From contig NZ_BAAAEN010000007.1 in the NCBI RefSeq assembly GCF_039523035.1, positions 124,001 through 188,000 on the forward strand: 64,000 nucleotides of DNA. The letters are read 5' to 3'. The notes under the pieces are model-generated. The model was not told the DNA's origin. It did no database searches and worked only from the letters and a program-made list of their open reading frames with translations. This stretch comes from Pigmentiphaga daeguensis. Lineage in GTDB: Bacteria > Pseudomonadota > Gammaproteobacteria > Burkholderiales > Burkholderiaceae_B. A program made the translations under genes and the position numbers. Shown one piece after another: positions 32,797 through 40,882 of this stretch (positions within the stretch are counted from its first letter, which is position 1; every line of letters begins with the position of its first letter).

Positions 32797-33753
32797 TCAA
32801 ATATCCAACACCAGCTTGGCGCCCTTGCAGCCCGACACGCAGACCATCATGGTCTTGTTCGACTCGCGCTCGCGCTCGGTCAGCACCGAGTCGCGATGCT
32901 CGGGCGTGCCTTCCAGCACGGCGGTCTCGCACGCGCCGCACACGCCTTCGCGGCAGCTGTAGTCGGCGTCGACGCCGGCTTCCAGCAGCGCATCGAGCAG
33001 CGACATCCCGGCCGGCACGTCGATGGTCTTGCCCGACTTGGCCAGCTCGACCTGGTAGCTGCCTTCCTGCGAGGCCGTGACTTCGCCGGCGGCAGCGAAG
33101 CGTTCGATGTGCACGTTCTGGTAGCCCAGTTCCTTGCAGGTGGCCTCGAAGGCGTCCAGCATGGGCGTGGGGCCACAGCAGTAGAAATGGGTGTCCGCCG
33201 GCTGCGAGCCCAGCAGCTCGCGCAGGTTGGGCGGGCCGCCGGCCTGGTCGTCGAAGCGCGTCGTGACCTTGCCGCCCGAGGCCACCAGCTCGTCGACGAA
33301 CGCCGCCTCGCTCTTGGTGCGCGCGCAATAGACCAGTTCCACCGGCTTGCCAATGGCGCGCAGGCGGTTGTACATGCAGAAGATGGGCGTCACGCCGATG
33401 CCGCCGGCCAGCAGCACCGACTTGGCCGCCGACTCGTCCAGCTCGAAGTTGTTGCGCGGCGGCGCGATCTTGATGGTCGAGCCCACGCGCAGCTGCTCGT
33501 GCACGAAGCGCGAACCGCCGCGGCTGTTACGGTCGTTCAGCACGCCCACCACGTAGCGATGCCGCTCTTCGGGCGAGTTGAACAGCGAATAGCTGCGCAC
33601 CAGGCCGTTGGGCAGATGCAGGTCGATGTGGGAGCCCGCGGCGAAGGCAGGCAGTTCTTCGCCCGTGGGCGAGCGGAACTCGACACTGATGATGCCCTGC
33701 GCTTCAAGGCGGATGGCGTGAACCAGTACCGTAAGGAGTGAGCTGCTGTTCAT
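32797..33753 (-). CDS. Oxygenase reductase, FMN/NAD and plant-type 2Fe-2S (VanB/phthalate dioxygenase reductase type)
   Basis: A 318-residue single-chain electron-transfer protein. The flavin domain has 'RSYS' at residues 53-56, the NAD domain has 'LLAGGIGVTPI' near 115-124 and 'CCGPTPMLDAF' near 192, and the C-terminal ferredoxin domain has Cys267, Cys272, Cys275 and Cys305 in the plant-type C-x4-C-x2-C-x29-C spacing. This is class IA reductase order. It would pass electrons from NAD(P)H to the Rieske oxygenase encoded two genes upstream. The start ATG 33753 directly precedes the flavin domain. Confidence 0.93.
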   Translation of the reverse strand: MNSSSLLTVLVHAIRLEAQGIISVEFRSPTGEELPAFAAGSHIDLHLPNGLVRSYSLFNSPEERHRYVVGVLNDRNSRGGSRFVHEQLRVGSTIKIAPPRNNFELDESAAKSVLLAGGIGVTPIFCMYNRLRAIGKPVELVYCARTKSEAAFVDELVASGGKVTTRFDDQAGGPPNLRELLGSQPADTHFYCCGPTPMLDAFEATCKELGYQNVHIERFAAAGEVTASQEGSYQVELAKSGKTIDVPAGMSLLDALLEAGVDADYSCREGVCGACETAVLEGTPEHRDSVLTERERESNKTMMVCVSGCKGAKLVLDI

Positions 33754-33773
33754 GAAAAGGTCGGAAAAAACGG

Positions 33774-34193
33774 TTATGCGTCGGCACGCAGGGCGATGTC
33801 GAGCCGCGCAAACGCATCGATCTCCACGGTCAGACCGGGAAAAACGAGGCCACGCACCTCGACCAACGTGGAACACGGATAAGGCGCCCGGAAGAACTCC
33901 TTGCGGGCCCTTCCGACTTCATCCTTGTCCTGGATGTTCGTCACGTAAATCACCAGTTTATAAATATTTTGCACCCCTCCGCCAGCGGCCTCGACCAAAG
34001 CGCGGATTTTGCCTAGCACAATCAGGGTTTGTTCGTAGGTGCCCAGCGGTGCGGCGGCCGTGGATTCAGGGTTGGCCGTCATGCCCGACATCGAGATTTC
34101 ATTGCCCAGGACCAGGCAATTGGACCAGGTGGCCGTCTCGCGCTCGGGCACCGACGGCGCGATGACGCGGCGCGCCGCCGCGCCGCCGCTCAT
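33774..34193 (-). CDS. RidA/YjgF-family protein lacking the catalytic arginine
   Basis: A 139-residue protein with the RidA/YjgF/UK114 fold pattern: 'SNCLVLGNEISMSGMT', 'GTYEQTLIVLGKIRALVEAAG', 'VIYVTNIQDKDEVGRARKEFF' and 'VEIDAFARL'. Archetypal RidA deaminates reactive enamines/imines with an Arg in the 'P.RSTVEV' motif; here that position is Cys107 in 'PYPCSTLVEV'. So it is probably not a general imine deaminase and may act on a pathway intermediate. It lies 20 bp before the reductase and 58 bp after the Rieske oxygenase, in the same operon. Confidence 0.82.
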   Translation of the reverse strand: MSGGAAARRVIAPSVPERETATWSNCLVLGNEISMSGMTANPESTAAAPLGTYEQTLIVLGKIRALVEAAGGGVQNIYKLVIYVTNIQDKDEVGRARKEFFRAPYPCSTLVEVRGLVFPGLTVEIDAFARLDIALRADA

Positions 34194-34251
34194 CGCCGCC
34201 TCCAGGCGCCGCGGATTCCCCGGACGGGGAATCCATGCCCGGCACGGCGGC

Positions 34252-35271
34252 TCACGCCGTCTTTCCTTTCAGTTGCTCGAACTGCTCGGTCGCCAGGTTG
34301 CGCAGGTGGCGGCGCAGGCGGACCAGCCCGATGTCGTGCTGGTACAGGTTCTCGCGCTGGTTGGCGTCCGGCTCCATGACTTCCAGCACTTCGCGGTCCT
34401 GCTCCAGCACCGCCCAGTGGCGCGCTTCCAGTCGGTTGCGGTACAGGAACTGCCACGCATGGCGCTGCCAGCCCGAGACCTTGCGGCAGCGCCAGTGGAA
34501 CACGGCGGCCAGGTTCTCGGAAATGGGCGTGTAGGTGCCGACGATGGCGAAGCTGCCGCCGGGGCCGCCGGTGGCGGGATACGGGATCTCGAGCCGCAGC
34601 CAGTGCAGGCCGGTATTGGCCCACTCGGTCCAGTCGAAGTTCACGCCGCGCTGGCCCTTCTTCTCGAACACGAAGCCGTGCTCGGTGTCGCGCACGCCGA
34701 ACTCCGCCACCGAGGAACCTTCGGCCATCGAGTGCGACTGCTTGTGCAGGTAGGTCCCGTGCATCGGGTCCATGACGTTGTCGATGACGTAGCGATAGTC
34801 GCCGCGCCACTCGGTGTAGCACAGGAAGGAGGCGAACTCGTCCGAGACCAGTTCTTCCGGCAGCGTGAAATCGGGAGCCTCGTCCACGTTGTTGGCCGAG
34901 TTGTACAGGAACACCGCGCCGTTGCGCTCGACCACGTGGAAGGAACGCGCGGCGCGCTTGCCTTCCAGGCTGCAACCGGGGCTGCCCGGCACGTTGGTCA
35001 CCACGCCGTCGGCGCGCACCTGCACGCCGTGGTAGCCGCAGGCGATGCGGTCGCCCAGCAGGATGCCGCGCGACAGCGGCGCGCCACGGTGCGGGCAGTG
35101 GTCTTCCAGCGCGTACAGCTTGCCGGCTTCGTCGCGCCAGAACACCAGCTTCATGCCCAGGCGGCGCAGCGACACGGGCTTGTCGGTAATGAAATTGGAC
35201 GGACAGATCGCGTACCAGGTGTCTTTCAGGCCGTTCGCGAGCAGGGTGTCGGGGCTATCGATCTTGATCAT
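34252..35271 (-). CDS. Rieske non-heme iron oxygenase, alpha subunit (VanA-like)
   Basis: A 339-residue aromatic ring-hydroxylating or O-demethylating oxygenase. The Rieske 2Fe-2S ligands are Cys59-x-His61 and Cys78-x2-His81 ('CPHRG' and 'CGYHG'). The mononuclear iron site is in 'VIDNVMDPMHGTYLHKQ' with His171 and His176. The size, with no beta subunit gene nearby, resembles vanillate O-demethylase-type monooxygenases more than two-subunit dioxygenases. The ATG at 35271 precedes 'LKDTWYAICPS', the usual family start. Electrons probably come from the reductase at 32797. The substrate is not known. Confidence 0.92.
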   Translation of the reverse strand: MIKIDSPDTLLANGLKDTWYAICPSNFITDKPVSLRRLGMKLVFWRDEAGKLYALEDHCPHRGAPLSRGILLGDRIACGYHGVQVRADGVVTNVPGSPGCSLEGKRAARSFHVVERNGAVFLYNSANNVDEAPDFTLPEELVSDEFASFLCYTEWRGDYRYVIDNVMDPMHGTYLHKQSHSMAEGSSVAEFGVRDTEHGFVFEKKGQRGVNFDWTEWANTGLHWLRLEIPYPATGGPGGSFAIVGTYTPISENLAAVFHWRCRKVSGWQRHAWQFLYRNRLEARHWAVLEQDREVLEVMEPDANQRENLYQHDIGLVRLRRHLRNLATEQFEQLKGKTA

Positions 35272-35281
35272 GGCGGACTCC

Positions 35282-35512
35282 TCAGGCGGTCTCGGCCAGG
35301 CGGGCCAGTTCGGATTGCAGCAGTTCCTCGGTCCAGGGCACGCCGTTGGGGGCCGGGGGGCCGGCATGGTTCAGGTAGTCGACGATGGGAGCCAGTTCAT
35401 GCTTGCCCGCCGCGAACGCGCGCTCGAGCGAATCGCCCAGCAGGCTTTCCCATTCCGTGGGAGTACGGCGCCGCGCCTGATGCGGTTCCAGATAACGGTC
35501 TTCTTGCATCAT
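35282..35512 (-). CDS. Small conserved protein of the Rieske operon (76 aa)
   Basis: A 76-residue soluble, acidic protein, 'RYLEPHQARRRTPTEWESLL' then 'LGDSLERAFAAG', a short helix-rich stretch and 'PWTEELLQSELARL' at the end. Its first ATG overlaps the stop of the 107-residue gene (ATGA), with GGAGGT inside that gene as ribosome site, and the oxygenase gene follows 10 bp later. I do not recognise a function. Small proteins like this in Rieske operons are sometimes labelled 'recombinase-like helix-turn-helix', which I cannot confirm from the sequence. The tight coupling suggests an accessory role for the oxygenase. Confidence 0.75.
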   Translation of the reverse strand: MMQEDRYLEPHQARRRTPTEWESLLGDSLERAFAAGKHELAPIVDYLNHAGPPAPNGVPWTEELLQSELARLAETA

Positions 35513-35832
35513 TTACCTCCGTTGCGTACGCGTTCGCGGATGCGTTCGCGAACGGGAACAAAGTCATAAGTGGGATAGCACTCGGTGCGGAACACGCCCC
35601 AGGCCGAGCGCTCGAGTTCGACATTGACCGTGGCCAGCAGATGCGGCGGCACCTCGAGCGTCACGATCTGCCCCAGCCCCATCGCCACGGTCCAGGACAC
35701 GATCTTCACGCCCTCGGGCGGGAACCGCTCCCACCAGTCGGCTTCTTTCAGCTTGGTCTGGACCGCGTCCAGATTGTTCGACTGATCGTGCTTGAGCAGC
35801 ACGGTCAACATCACATTCGCCGGCTCGGCCAT
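35509..35832 (-). CDS. Small conserved protein of the Rieske operon (107 aa)
   Basis: A 107-residue soluble protein with an alternating strand-helix pattern, 'ANVMLTVLLKHDQSNNLD' at the start, then 'EGVKIVSWTVAMGLGQIVTLEVP' and 'RSAWGVFRTECYPTYDF'. The layout is like a ferredoxin-fold (dimeric alpha-beta barrel or YCII-like) small protein, but I cannot place it in a family. There is no signal peptide or membrane segment. It starts 9 bp after VOC gene 2 and overlaps the 76-residue gene by 4 bp, so it belongs to the oxygenase operon. A role as accessory subunit or intermediate-handling protein is inference only. Confidence 0.75.
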   Translation of the reverse strand: MAEPANVMLTVLLKHDQSNNLDAVQTKLKEADWWERFPPEGVKIVSWTVAMGLGQIVTLEVPPHLLATVNVELERSAWGVFRTECYPTYDFVPVRERIRERVRNGGK

Positions 35833-35841
35833 ACGTCGCCC

Positions 35842-36801
35842 CTATTTCTTCTCGGTAAGAAACTTGCCGTCGGGCGCCTTGGCGTTCTTCTGGCGGCGGG
35901 TGTTGCCGTCCAGGCCGCCGTCGATCGCCCATTCGGCGAACACCGTGGGACCGGGCTCGAAATCGCGGGCTTCCCACTCGGCGTCCAGGTAGTCGTCGTC
36001 GGCGTAGTACTCGATCAGGCCGCCGCCCGGGAAATTGAAATACCAGAAGTAGGCCGACGATATCGGGTGGCGCCCCGGGCCGAGCTGCGTGCTCCAGCCA
36101 TGGCGGGCCATCGCCATGCCGCCGCCGAACACCTCATGGATGTCGCGCACGGCGAACGCCACGTGGTTCAGGCCGGCGCGCGGCTGCGGCGGCTGCAACA
36201 GGAACAGGTCATGGTGGCCGCCCTCGGGCGCGCAACGCAGGAAGGCGCCCTTGCCCGGATAGCGGTCGGAAGCCACGAAACCGAAGTTCTCGGTGTAGAA
36301 CTGCTCGCAGGCCTTCACATCCTTCACGAAGAACACCACGTGGCCGACCTCGATGGGCGTGGCGCGCTCGTAGATCGGGCTGCGCTGGTTGCGGCGGGCC
36401 TTGGTGCCCCAGGTGTTCATGCCCGGGCTGTCGAGGTCGATGTCGATCTTGCGGGTGGTCTGGAAACGTACCGCCAGGCCGTTGGGGTCGGTACAACCGA
36501 CCCGCCCGCCTTCGTTCACGTAGCCCGGCTTGTCCTTCAGGCGAGCGGCGAAGCGCTCCAGCACTTCGTCGCTGGACACGCCCCACACCACTTCACGCAG
36601 CGTCGGGCCATCCTCGATCGCCGGCGGCAGGCCCGGGAAATCGGTGGTCTTCACGATCACCCGGCACTTGTTCATCGACTCGAACACCAGCGACTTGTCG
36701 GTTTCCTCGGCCAGCGTCAAGCCCCAGTCGGACAGGAACTGTTTGCACGCGGCCAGATCGTCGGCGCCGTAGGTGATTTCGTCTATACCCAATACGTCCA
36801 T
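35842..36801 (-). CDS. VOC-family extradiol dioxygenase, second
   Basis: A 319-residue two-domain VOC protein. The C-terminal domain carries a full metal triad, His154 ('EVGHVVFFV'), His213 ('LNHVAFAV') and Glu264 ('LIEYYAD'), while the N-terminal domain is degenerate, as in extradiol dioxygenases. It is only distantly similar to the dioxygenase at 30538, so the island has two different ring-cleavage-type enzymes. The second of two adjacent ATG codons (36801) is chosen because GGAGAG lies 5 nt before it; the first is only 2 nt from it. It heads the minus-strand Rieske gene set. Confidence 0.82.
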   Translation of the reverse strand: MDVLGIDEITYGADDLAACKQFLSDWGLTLAEETDKSLVFESMNKCRVIVKTTDFPGLPPAIEDGPTLREVVWGVSSDEVLERFAARLKDKPGYVNEGGRVGCTDPNGLAVRFQTTRKIDIDLDSPGMNTWGTKARRNQRSPIYERATPIEVGHVVFFVKDVKACEQFYTENFGFVASDRYPGKGAFLRCAPEGGHHDLFLLQPPQPRAGLNHVAFAVRDIHEVFGGGMAMARHGWSTQLGPGRHPISSAYFWYFNFPGGGLIEYYADDDYLDAEWEARDFEPGPTVFAEWAIDGGLDGNTRRQKNAKAPDGKFLTEKK

Positions 36802-36844
36802 CATATCTCTCCAAAACTTGGTGCTCCGCACCAAGACGCCCCAC

Positions 36845-36930
36845 CTAGACCAGGGCACGAAGGATCCGGCTCCGCCGGTCCTTCGCCGCCCGCCCCCTGG
36901 GGGGCGCGCGTAAGCGCGTAGGGGGGAGCC
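36845..36930 (-). repeat. Dispersed intergenic repeat, copy 6 (after the aldehyde dehydrogenase gene)
   Basis: Begins 1 bp after the ALDH stop (TAG at 36931-36933) and fills most of the 129-bp gap to VOC gene 2. Same modules and orientation relative to the upstream gene as the others. If it terminates or trims transcripts it would split the run of genes here into two expression units. Confidence 0.85.
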
Positions 36931-38409
36931 CTACACTGCCCAAGGCAAAGGATTCTGGTTCATGCCCCAGTACATGCCTTTCTGTTCCATGTACTGCAGG
37001 ATGCCGAGTCGGCCCTTCTCGCGACCCAGGCCGCTGTCGCGCCAGCCGCCGAACGGCGTGGAAATCGAGAAGAACTTGTAGGTGTTGATCCACACCGTGC
37101 CGGCCTGCACGGCGCGGCCCACGCGCCAGGCGCGCTTGTAGTCGCGCGTCCAGATGCCGGCGGCCAGCGCGTACACGCTGTCGTTGGCCTGCTCGATCAG
37201 GTTCTCTTCGTTGTCGAACGGCATCGCCACCAGCACCGGCCCGAAGATCTCCTCCTGGCTGATGCGCGCCCGGTTGTCCAGGCCCTCGATGATGGTGGGG
37301 CGATAGAAATAGCCCTTGTCGTAGATGCCGCCTTCCGGACGATGTCCGCCGGTGCGGATGCGGCCGCCCTCGGACACGCCCAGCTCGACGTAGCGCTCGA
37401 TCGATTCGCGATGGCGGCCGGTGATGAGCGGGCCCATCTGGGTACGCTCGTCGGCAGGGTCGCCCACGCGCAGCGCCGCGGCGCCCTTGGTCAGGCGGTC
37501 CAGGAACTGCTCGTAGATGGACGAGGCGACGAACAGGCGCGACCCGGCGATGCAGGATTCGCCCGACGAACTGAAGATGCCGTACAGCACGCCGTTGACG
37601 GCATGGTCCAGGTCGGCGTCCTCGAACACCATGGTGGGCGACTTGCCGCCCAGTTCCAGAGACACCGGCATCATCTTGTCGGCCGCGATGTGGGCGATGT
37701 GCCGGCCGGTGGTCGTGCCGCCGGTGAAGGACACGCGCTTGACCAGCGGGTGCTTGGTGATGGCGTCGCCGATGATCGAGCCCTTGCCCGGCAGCACGCT
37801 GATGATGCCCTTGGGCACGCCGGCCTCTTCACAGATGGCGGCCAGGTCCAGGGCCATCAACGGCGTGACTTCGGCGGGCTTGACCACCAGGGCGTTGCCG
37901 GCGGCCAGCGCCGGGGCCATTTTCTGGGCCTCGCTGGCGATGGGCGAGTTCCAGGGGGTGATGGCGGCCACCACGCCCATGGGGTCGTACACGCTCATGG
38001 AAACGTAGTCGCCGCGCGACGGCGTGATCACTTCCTCCAGCGTCTCGCAGGCGGCCGCGAAGAACTGGAAGGTACCCGCGGCGCTGGCCACCAGCGCGCG
38101 CGTCTCGCTGATGGGCTTGCCGTTGTCCAGGCGCTGGCGCTGGGCCAGGTCCTCGGCGCGCTCGCGGATCAATTGCGCGATCCGGTACAGCACGGCGGCG
38201 CGCTCGTGCGGCTTGCGCTGGGCCCAGCCGCTGGTGCGGAAAGCCTTGTGCGCGCCCTGGATCGCCTCTTCGACGTCGTCCAGGCTGGCCGCGTTCAGGT
38301 AGGCCACGGGCTCGCCGGTGGCCGGATACACGGTCGCGTAGCGGTCGCCGCCGCCCTCGCGCCAGACGCCGGCGACGCAGATGGGAAGATTCTTGTCGGA
38401 AATCAGCAT
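36931..38409 (-). CDS. NAD(P)-dependent aldehyde dehydrogenase
   Basis: A 492-residue aldehyde dehydrogenase with the catalytic Cys in 'SSSGESCIAGSRLFV', the Glu in 'VSLELGGKSPT', and the cofactor motifs 'ITPWNSPIAS' and 'VSFTGGTTTGRHIA'. It lies 3 bp downstream of the ThDP-enzyme gene, so it very likely oxidises the aldehyde released by that decarboxylase, as benzaldehyde dehydrogenase does in mandelate pathways. The closing 'EQKGMYWGMNQNPLPW' is unlike the housekeeping ALDHs and fits a catabolic member. The exact aldehyde is unknown. Confidence 0.93.
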   Translation of the reverse strand: MLISDKNLPICVAGVWREGGGDRYATVYPATGEPVAYLNAASLDDVEEAIQGAHKAFRTSGWAQRKPHERAAVLYRIAQLIRERAEDLAQRQRLDNGKPISETRALVASAAGTFQFFAAACETLEEVITPSRGDYVSMSVYDPMGVVAAITPWNSPIASEAQKMAPALAAGNALVVKPAEVTPLMALDLAAICEEAGVPKGIISVLPGKGSIIGDAITKHPLVKRVSFTGGTTTGRHIAHIAADKMMPVSLELGGKSPTMVFEDADLDHAVNGVLYGIFSSSGESCIAGSRLFVASSIYEQFLDRLTKGAAALRVGDPADERTQMGPLITGRHRESIERYVELGVSEGGRIRTGGHRPEGGIYDKGYFYRPTIIEGLDNRARISQEEIFGPVLVAMPFDNEENLIEQANDSVYALAAGIWTRDYKRAWRVGRAVQAGTVWINTYKFFSISTPFGGWRDSGLGREKGRLGILQYMEQKGMYWGMNQNPLPWAV

Positions 38410-38412
38410 GGT

Positions 38413-40092
38413 TCAGGCTCCCGCCTTGTCGGTCGCGGCCTTGACCGGGGGACCCGCGAACTTGGTGTTGAAGCCGCCGACCGACAACATGTCGATCTCG
38501 ACGATGAACGGGCCCTTGGCGGCCAGGCCCTGCCTGAGCGCGCCTTCCAGCTCGTCCAGGTTCTTGACGCGGGCATGGCCCAGGCCCATGGACTGCGTCA
38601 GCAGCGCATAGTCGGGGGTATGCAGTTGCACGTAATGCTTGCGCCCGCCATAGACCGCGTCCTGGATGTTCTTGATGACGCCGTACGACTGGTCGTTCAT
38701 CAGGACGATGAGCATGTCGGCCTGTTCCTGCACGGCCGTCGCCAACTCGCCCAGGTTCAGGATGAAGCCGCCGTCGCCGGCCAGCGTGAAGGTCTTCTTG
38801 CCCGAGCCGGTCACGGCCGCGCCGACGGCGGCGCCCACGCCCATGGCCAGGCCCAGCCCGATGCCGCCGCCCAGGGCATGCACGCCGGCCTTGGGCTCGT
38901 GCAGGCAGGGCAGGCGGTTGCCCCAGATGCTGTTGGACAACGTGACGTCGCGGACCCAGTTGAAGGACTCGCCCACCACCGACTGCAAGGTGTCGATCAG
39001 CCGGGTGTACGGGCCGACGTCATCGCGCAGCTTGGCCATCGCGGCCTGCTTGGCGGACCGGATGTCGTCCAGGAACTTGGGATCGACCGACATCTTGCCT
39101 TCCAGGCGGTCGGCCAGGCCCTTGAGCGCCAGCGTCGCGTCGCCGTTGACGAAGAAATCGGTGGTATAGGCGCGGCCGTCCGCCTGCGAATCGGCGTCGA
39201 TGCGGTACCGGGTCGCGGGCAGCTTGATCGCGTACTTCAGCGTCTCGTTGCTGCGCAGGCGCGAGCCGACCACCAGCAGGGCGTCCACCGTCTGGTAGAG
39301 GTTCTCGACCGGCTTGGCGACCGTGAACGAACCCAGGCAGGCCGGGTCGTTTTCCGGGATCACGCCGCGGCCCTGCGTGCTGGTGATCACGCCGAAGCCC
39401 ATCTTGACCAGACGGCGCACCTGTTCGCCGGCCTGGCGGGCGCCACCGCCCAGCCACAGCAGCGGGCGCTTGGCCTGGGCCAGGCGGTTGGCCAGTTCGT
39501 CCAGCGCGGCCTCGGACGGCGCCAGGGGCACCACGGGCAGCGGATTCAGGTCGGCGGGTTCGTCGATCAGCGCGGCCTGCACGTCGATGGGAATCTCGAT
39601 GCTGACCGGGCCGGTGGGCGCGGTCATGGCGATCTGCACGGCGCGCTTGACGATGCCAATGGCGGTCTCGGGCGTACGGATGCGGAACGCGGCCTTGGAG
39701 ACGGCCTGCAGCATGTCGAGCTGATGGTTGGCTTCGTGGATGAAGCCCAGGTTCTGGTCCAGGTAGGGGCTGTCGATCTGGCCGGTCAGGTGCAGCAGCG
39801 GCGTGCCGGCGGTGATGGCTTCGACCATCGAGCCCGCGGCATTGCCGGCGGCGGTGCCGGTGCTGGTCACGGTCACGCCCAGGCCGCCGGTGGTGCGGGC
39901 ATAGGCGTCGGCCATGTTGGTCGCGCCCGCCTCGCCCCGGGCCATGACGAAGCGGATGTTGCCGCGTTCGCCGAAGGCGTCCAGGATGGGCATGTTGTGG
40001 ATCGAGATGACCCCGAATGCCGCCTTGACGCCGCAGTTCTCCAGGAACTGCGCAATGGCTGCGCCGACGGTGATACGGTTGACATTAGGCAT
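38413..40092 (-). CDS. Thiamine diphosphate-dependent enzyme (benzoylformate decarboxylase/acetolactate synthase family)
   Basis: A 559-residue ThDP enzyme with three domains. Glu54 in 'ARGEAGATNMADAYAR' is the cofactor-activating glutamate. The C-terminal ThDP/Mg motif is 'LAGDGGFILNLGELATA' through 'MNDQSYGVIKN'. There is no FAD-type signature that would mark a true acetolactate synthase. With an aldehyde dehydrogenase 3 bp downstream and an SDR overlapping upstream by 8 bp, a 2-keto acid decarboxylase (2-hydroxy acid to keto acid to aldehyde to acid) is the best reading. The substrate specificity is inference. Confidence 0.85.
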   Translation of the reverse strand: MPNVNRITVGAAIAQFLENCGVKAAFGVISIHNMPILDAFGERGNIRFVMARGEAGATNMADAYARTTGGLGVTVTSTGTAAGNAAGSMVEAITAGTPLLHLTGQIDSPYLDQNLGFIHEANHQLDMLQAVSKAAFRIRTPETAIGIVKRAVQIAMTAPTGPVSIEIPIDVQAALIDEPADLNPLPVVPLAPSEAALDELANRLAQAKRPLLWLGGGARQAGEQVRRLVKMGFGVITSTQGRGVIPENDPACLGSFTVAKPVENLYQTVDALLVVGSRLRSNETLKYAIKLPATRYRIDADSQADGRAYTTDFFVNGDATLALKGLADRLEGKMSVDPKFLDDIRSAKQAAMAKLRDDVGPYTRLIDTLQSVVGESFNWVRDVTLSNSIWGNRLPCLHEPKAGVHALGGGIGLGLAMGVGAAVGAAVTGSGKKTFTLAGDGGFILNLGELATAVQEQADMLIVLMNDQSYGVIKNIQDAVYGGRKHYVQLHTPDYALLTQSMGLGHARVKNLDELEGALRQGLAAKGPFIVEIDMLSVGGFNTKFAGPPVKAATDKAGA

Positions 40093-40882
40093 GACGGCAA
40101 ACCCCTCCGGAAATATCGATATGGCTGCCCGTCGTGTAGGAAGACAAGGGCGTGGCAAGGAAGAAAATGGCCCGCGCGGGCTCTTCGGGGCGGCCCAGGC
40201 GGCCCAGCGGGATCTGTTTCTCGGCGGCGATGCGGCCCGTCCATTGTTCCCAGGTCAAGGAGCGATCCTTGCGCTCTTCGTAGCGGCGGCGCCATTGGCC
40301 CGATTCCACCAGTCCCAGCAGGATGCCGTTCACGCGGATCTTCTTGGGGGCCAGTTCGAAGGCCAGCGAGCGCACCAGGTTATGGATGCCGGCGCGCGCG
40401 GCCGACGTGGCCACCATGTGCGGTTCGGGCTGGATCGCCAGGAGCGAGTTCACGCACACGATCGCGGCGTCCTCGCTCAGTGAAAGCTGCGGGATGAAGC
40501 TGCGGGTCGGGTTGATGACCGAGAAGAACTTCAGTTGGACTTCGTCCAGCCACGCCGAGTTCTCGGTGCTGGCGAACGTGGACACGCGGCCCTGGCCGGC
40601 GTTGTTGACCAGGATGGACGCCGTTCCCAGTTCTTTCTGCACCTGGGCGGCGAAAGCCTCGACCTGCTCGGGCACCAGCACGTCGCACCGGGCCGCGAGG
40701 ATGCGGGCGCCGGGAAAGCGCGCCAGCAGGCCTTCCCTGGCCTGGTCGAGCTTGTCCTCGTTGCGGCCGCAGAAGGCGACTGCAGCGCCGGCTTCCAGCA
40801 GCAAGCCGACCGTCGCGAGTCCGATGCCCGAGGTTCCCCCCGTGACGACGGCGACCTTCCCGTCAAGCTTATACATAGTCAT
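40085..40882 (-). CDS. SDR-family protein with altered catalytic Tyr/Lys
   Basis: A 265-residue Rossmann-fold SDR. The cofactor loop 'VTGGTSGIGLATV', 'NNAG' and the Ser in 'VCVNSLLAI' are normal. The usual Tyr-x3-Lys is replaced: in 'HMVATSAARAGIHNL' the Tyr position is Thr159 and the Lys is Arg163. It therefore belongs to a divergent subgroup and may not be a standard alcohol dehydrogenase. It starts at 40882, sharing one base with the IclR stop (TGATG), and ends 8 bp inside the ThDP gene, so the set is translationally coupled. The role is presumably in the same pathway. Confidence 0.85.
   Translation of the reverse strand: MTMYKLDGKVAVVTGGTSGIGLATVGLLLEAGAAVAFCGRNEDKLDQAREGLLARFPGARILAARCDVLVPEQVEAFAAQVQKELGTASILVNNAGQGRVSTFASTENSAWLDEVQLKFFSVINPTRSFIPQLSLSEDAAIVCVNSLLAIQPEPHMVATSAARAGIHNLVRSLAFELAPKKIRVNGILLGLVESGQWRRRYEERKDRSLTWEQWTGRIAAEKQIPLGRLGRPEEPARAIFFLATPLSSYTTGSHIDISGGVCRHA

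Noticed and set aside
37342..40497. A 1051-codon plus-strand open frame opposite the ALDH and ThDP genes
   Set aside because: Low-complexity His/Gly/Ala/Gln composition, no ribosome site and no motifs; it mirrors two well-supported enzymes.
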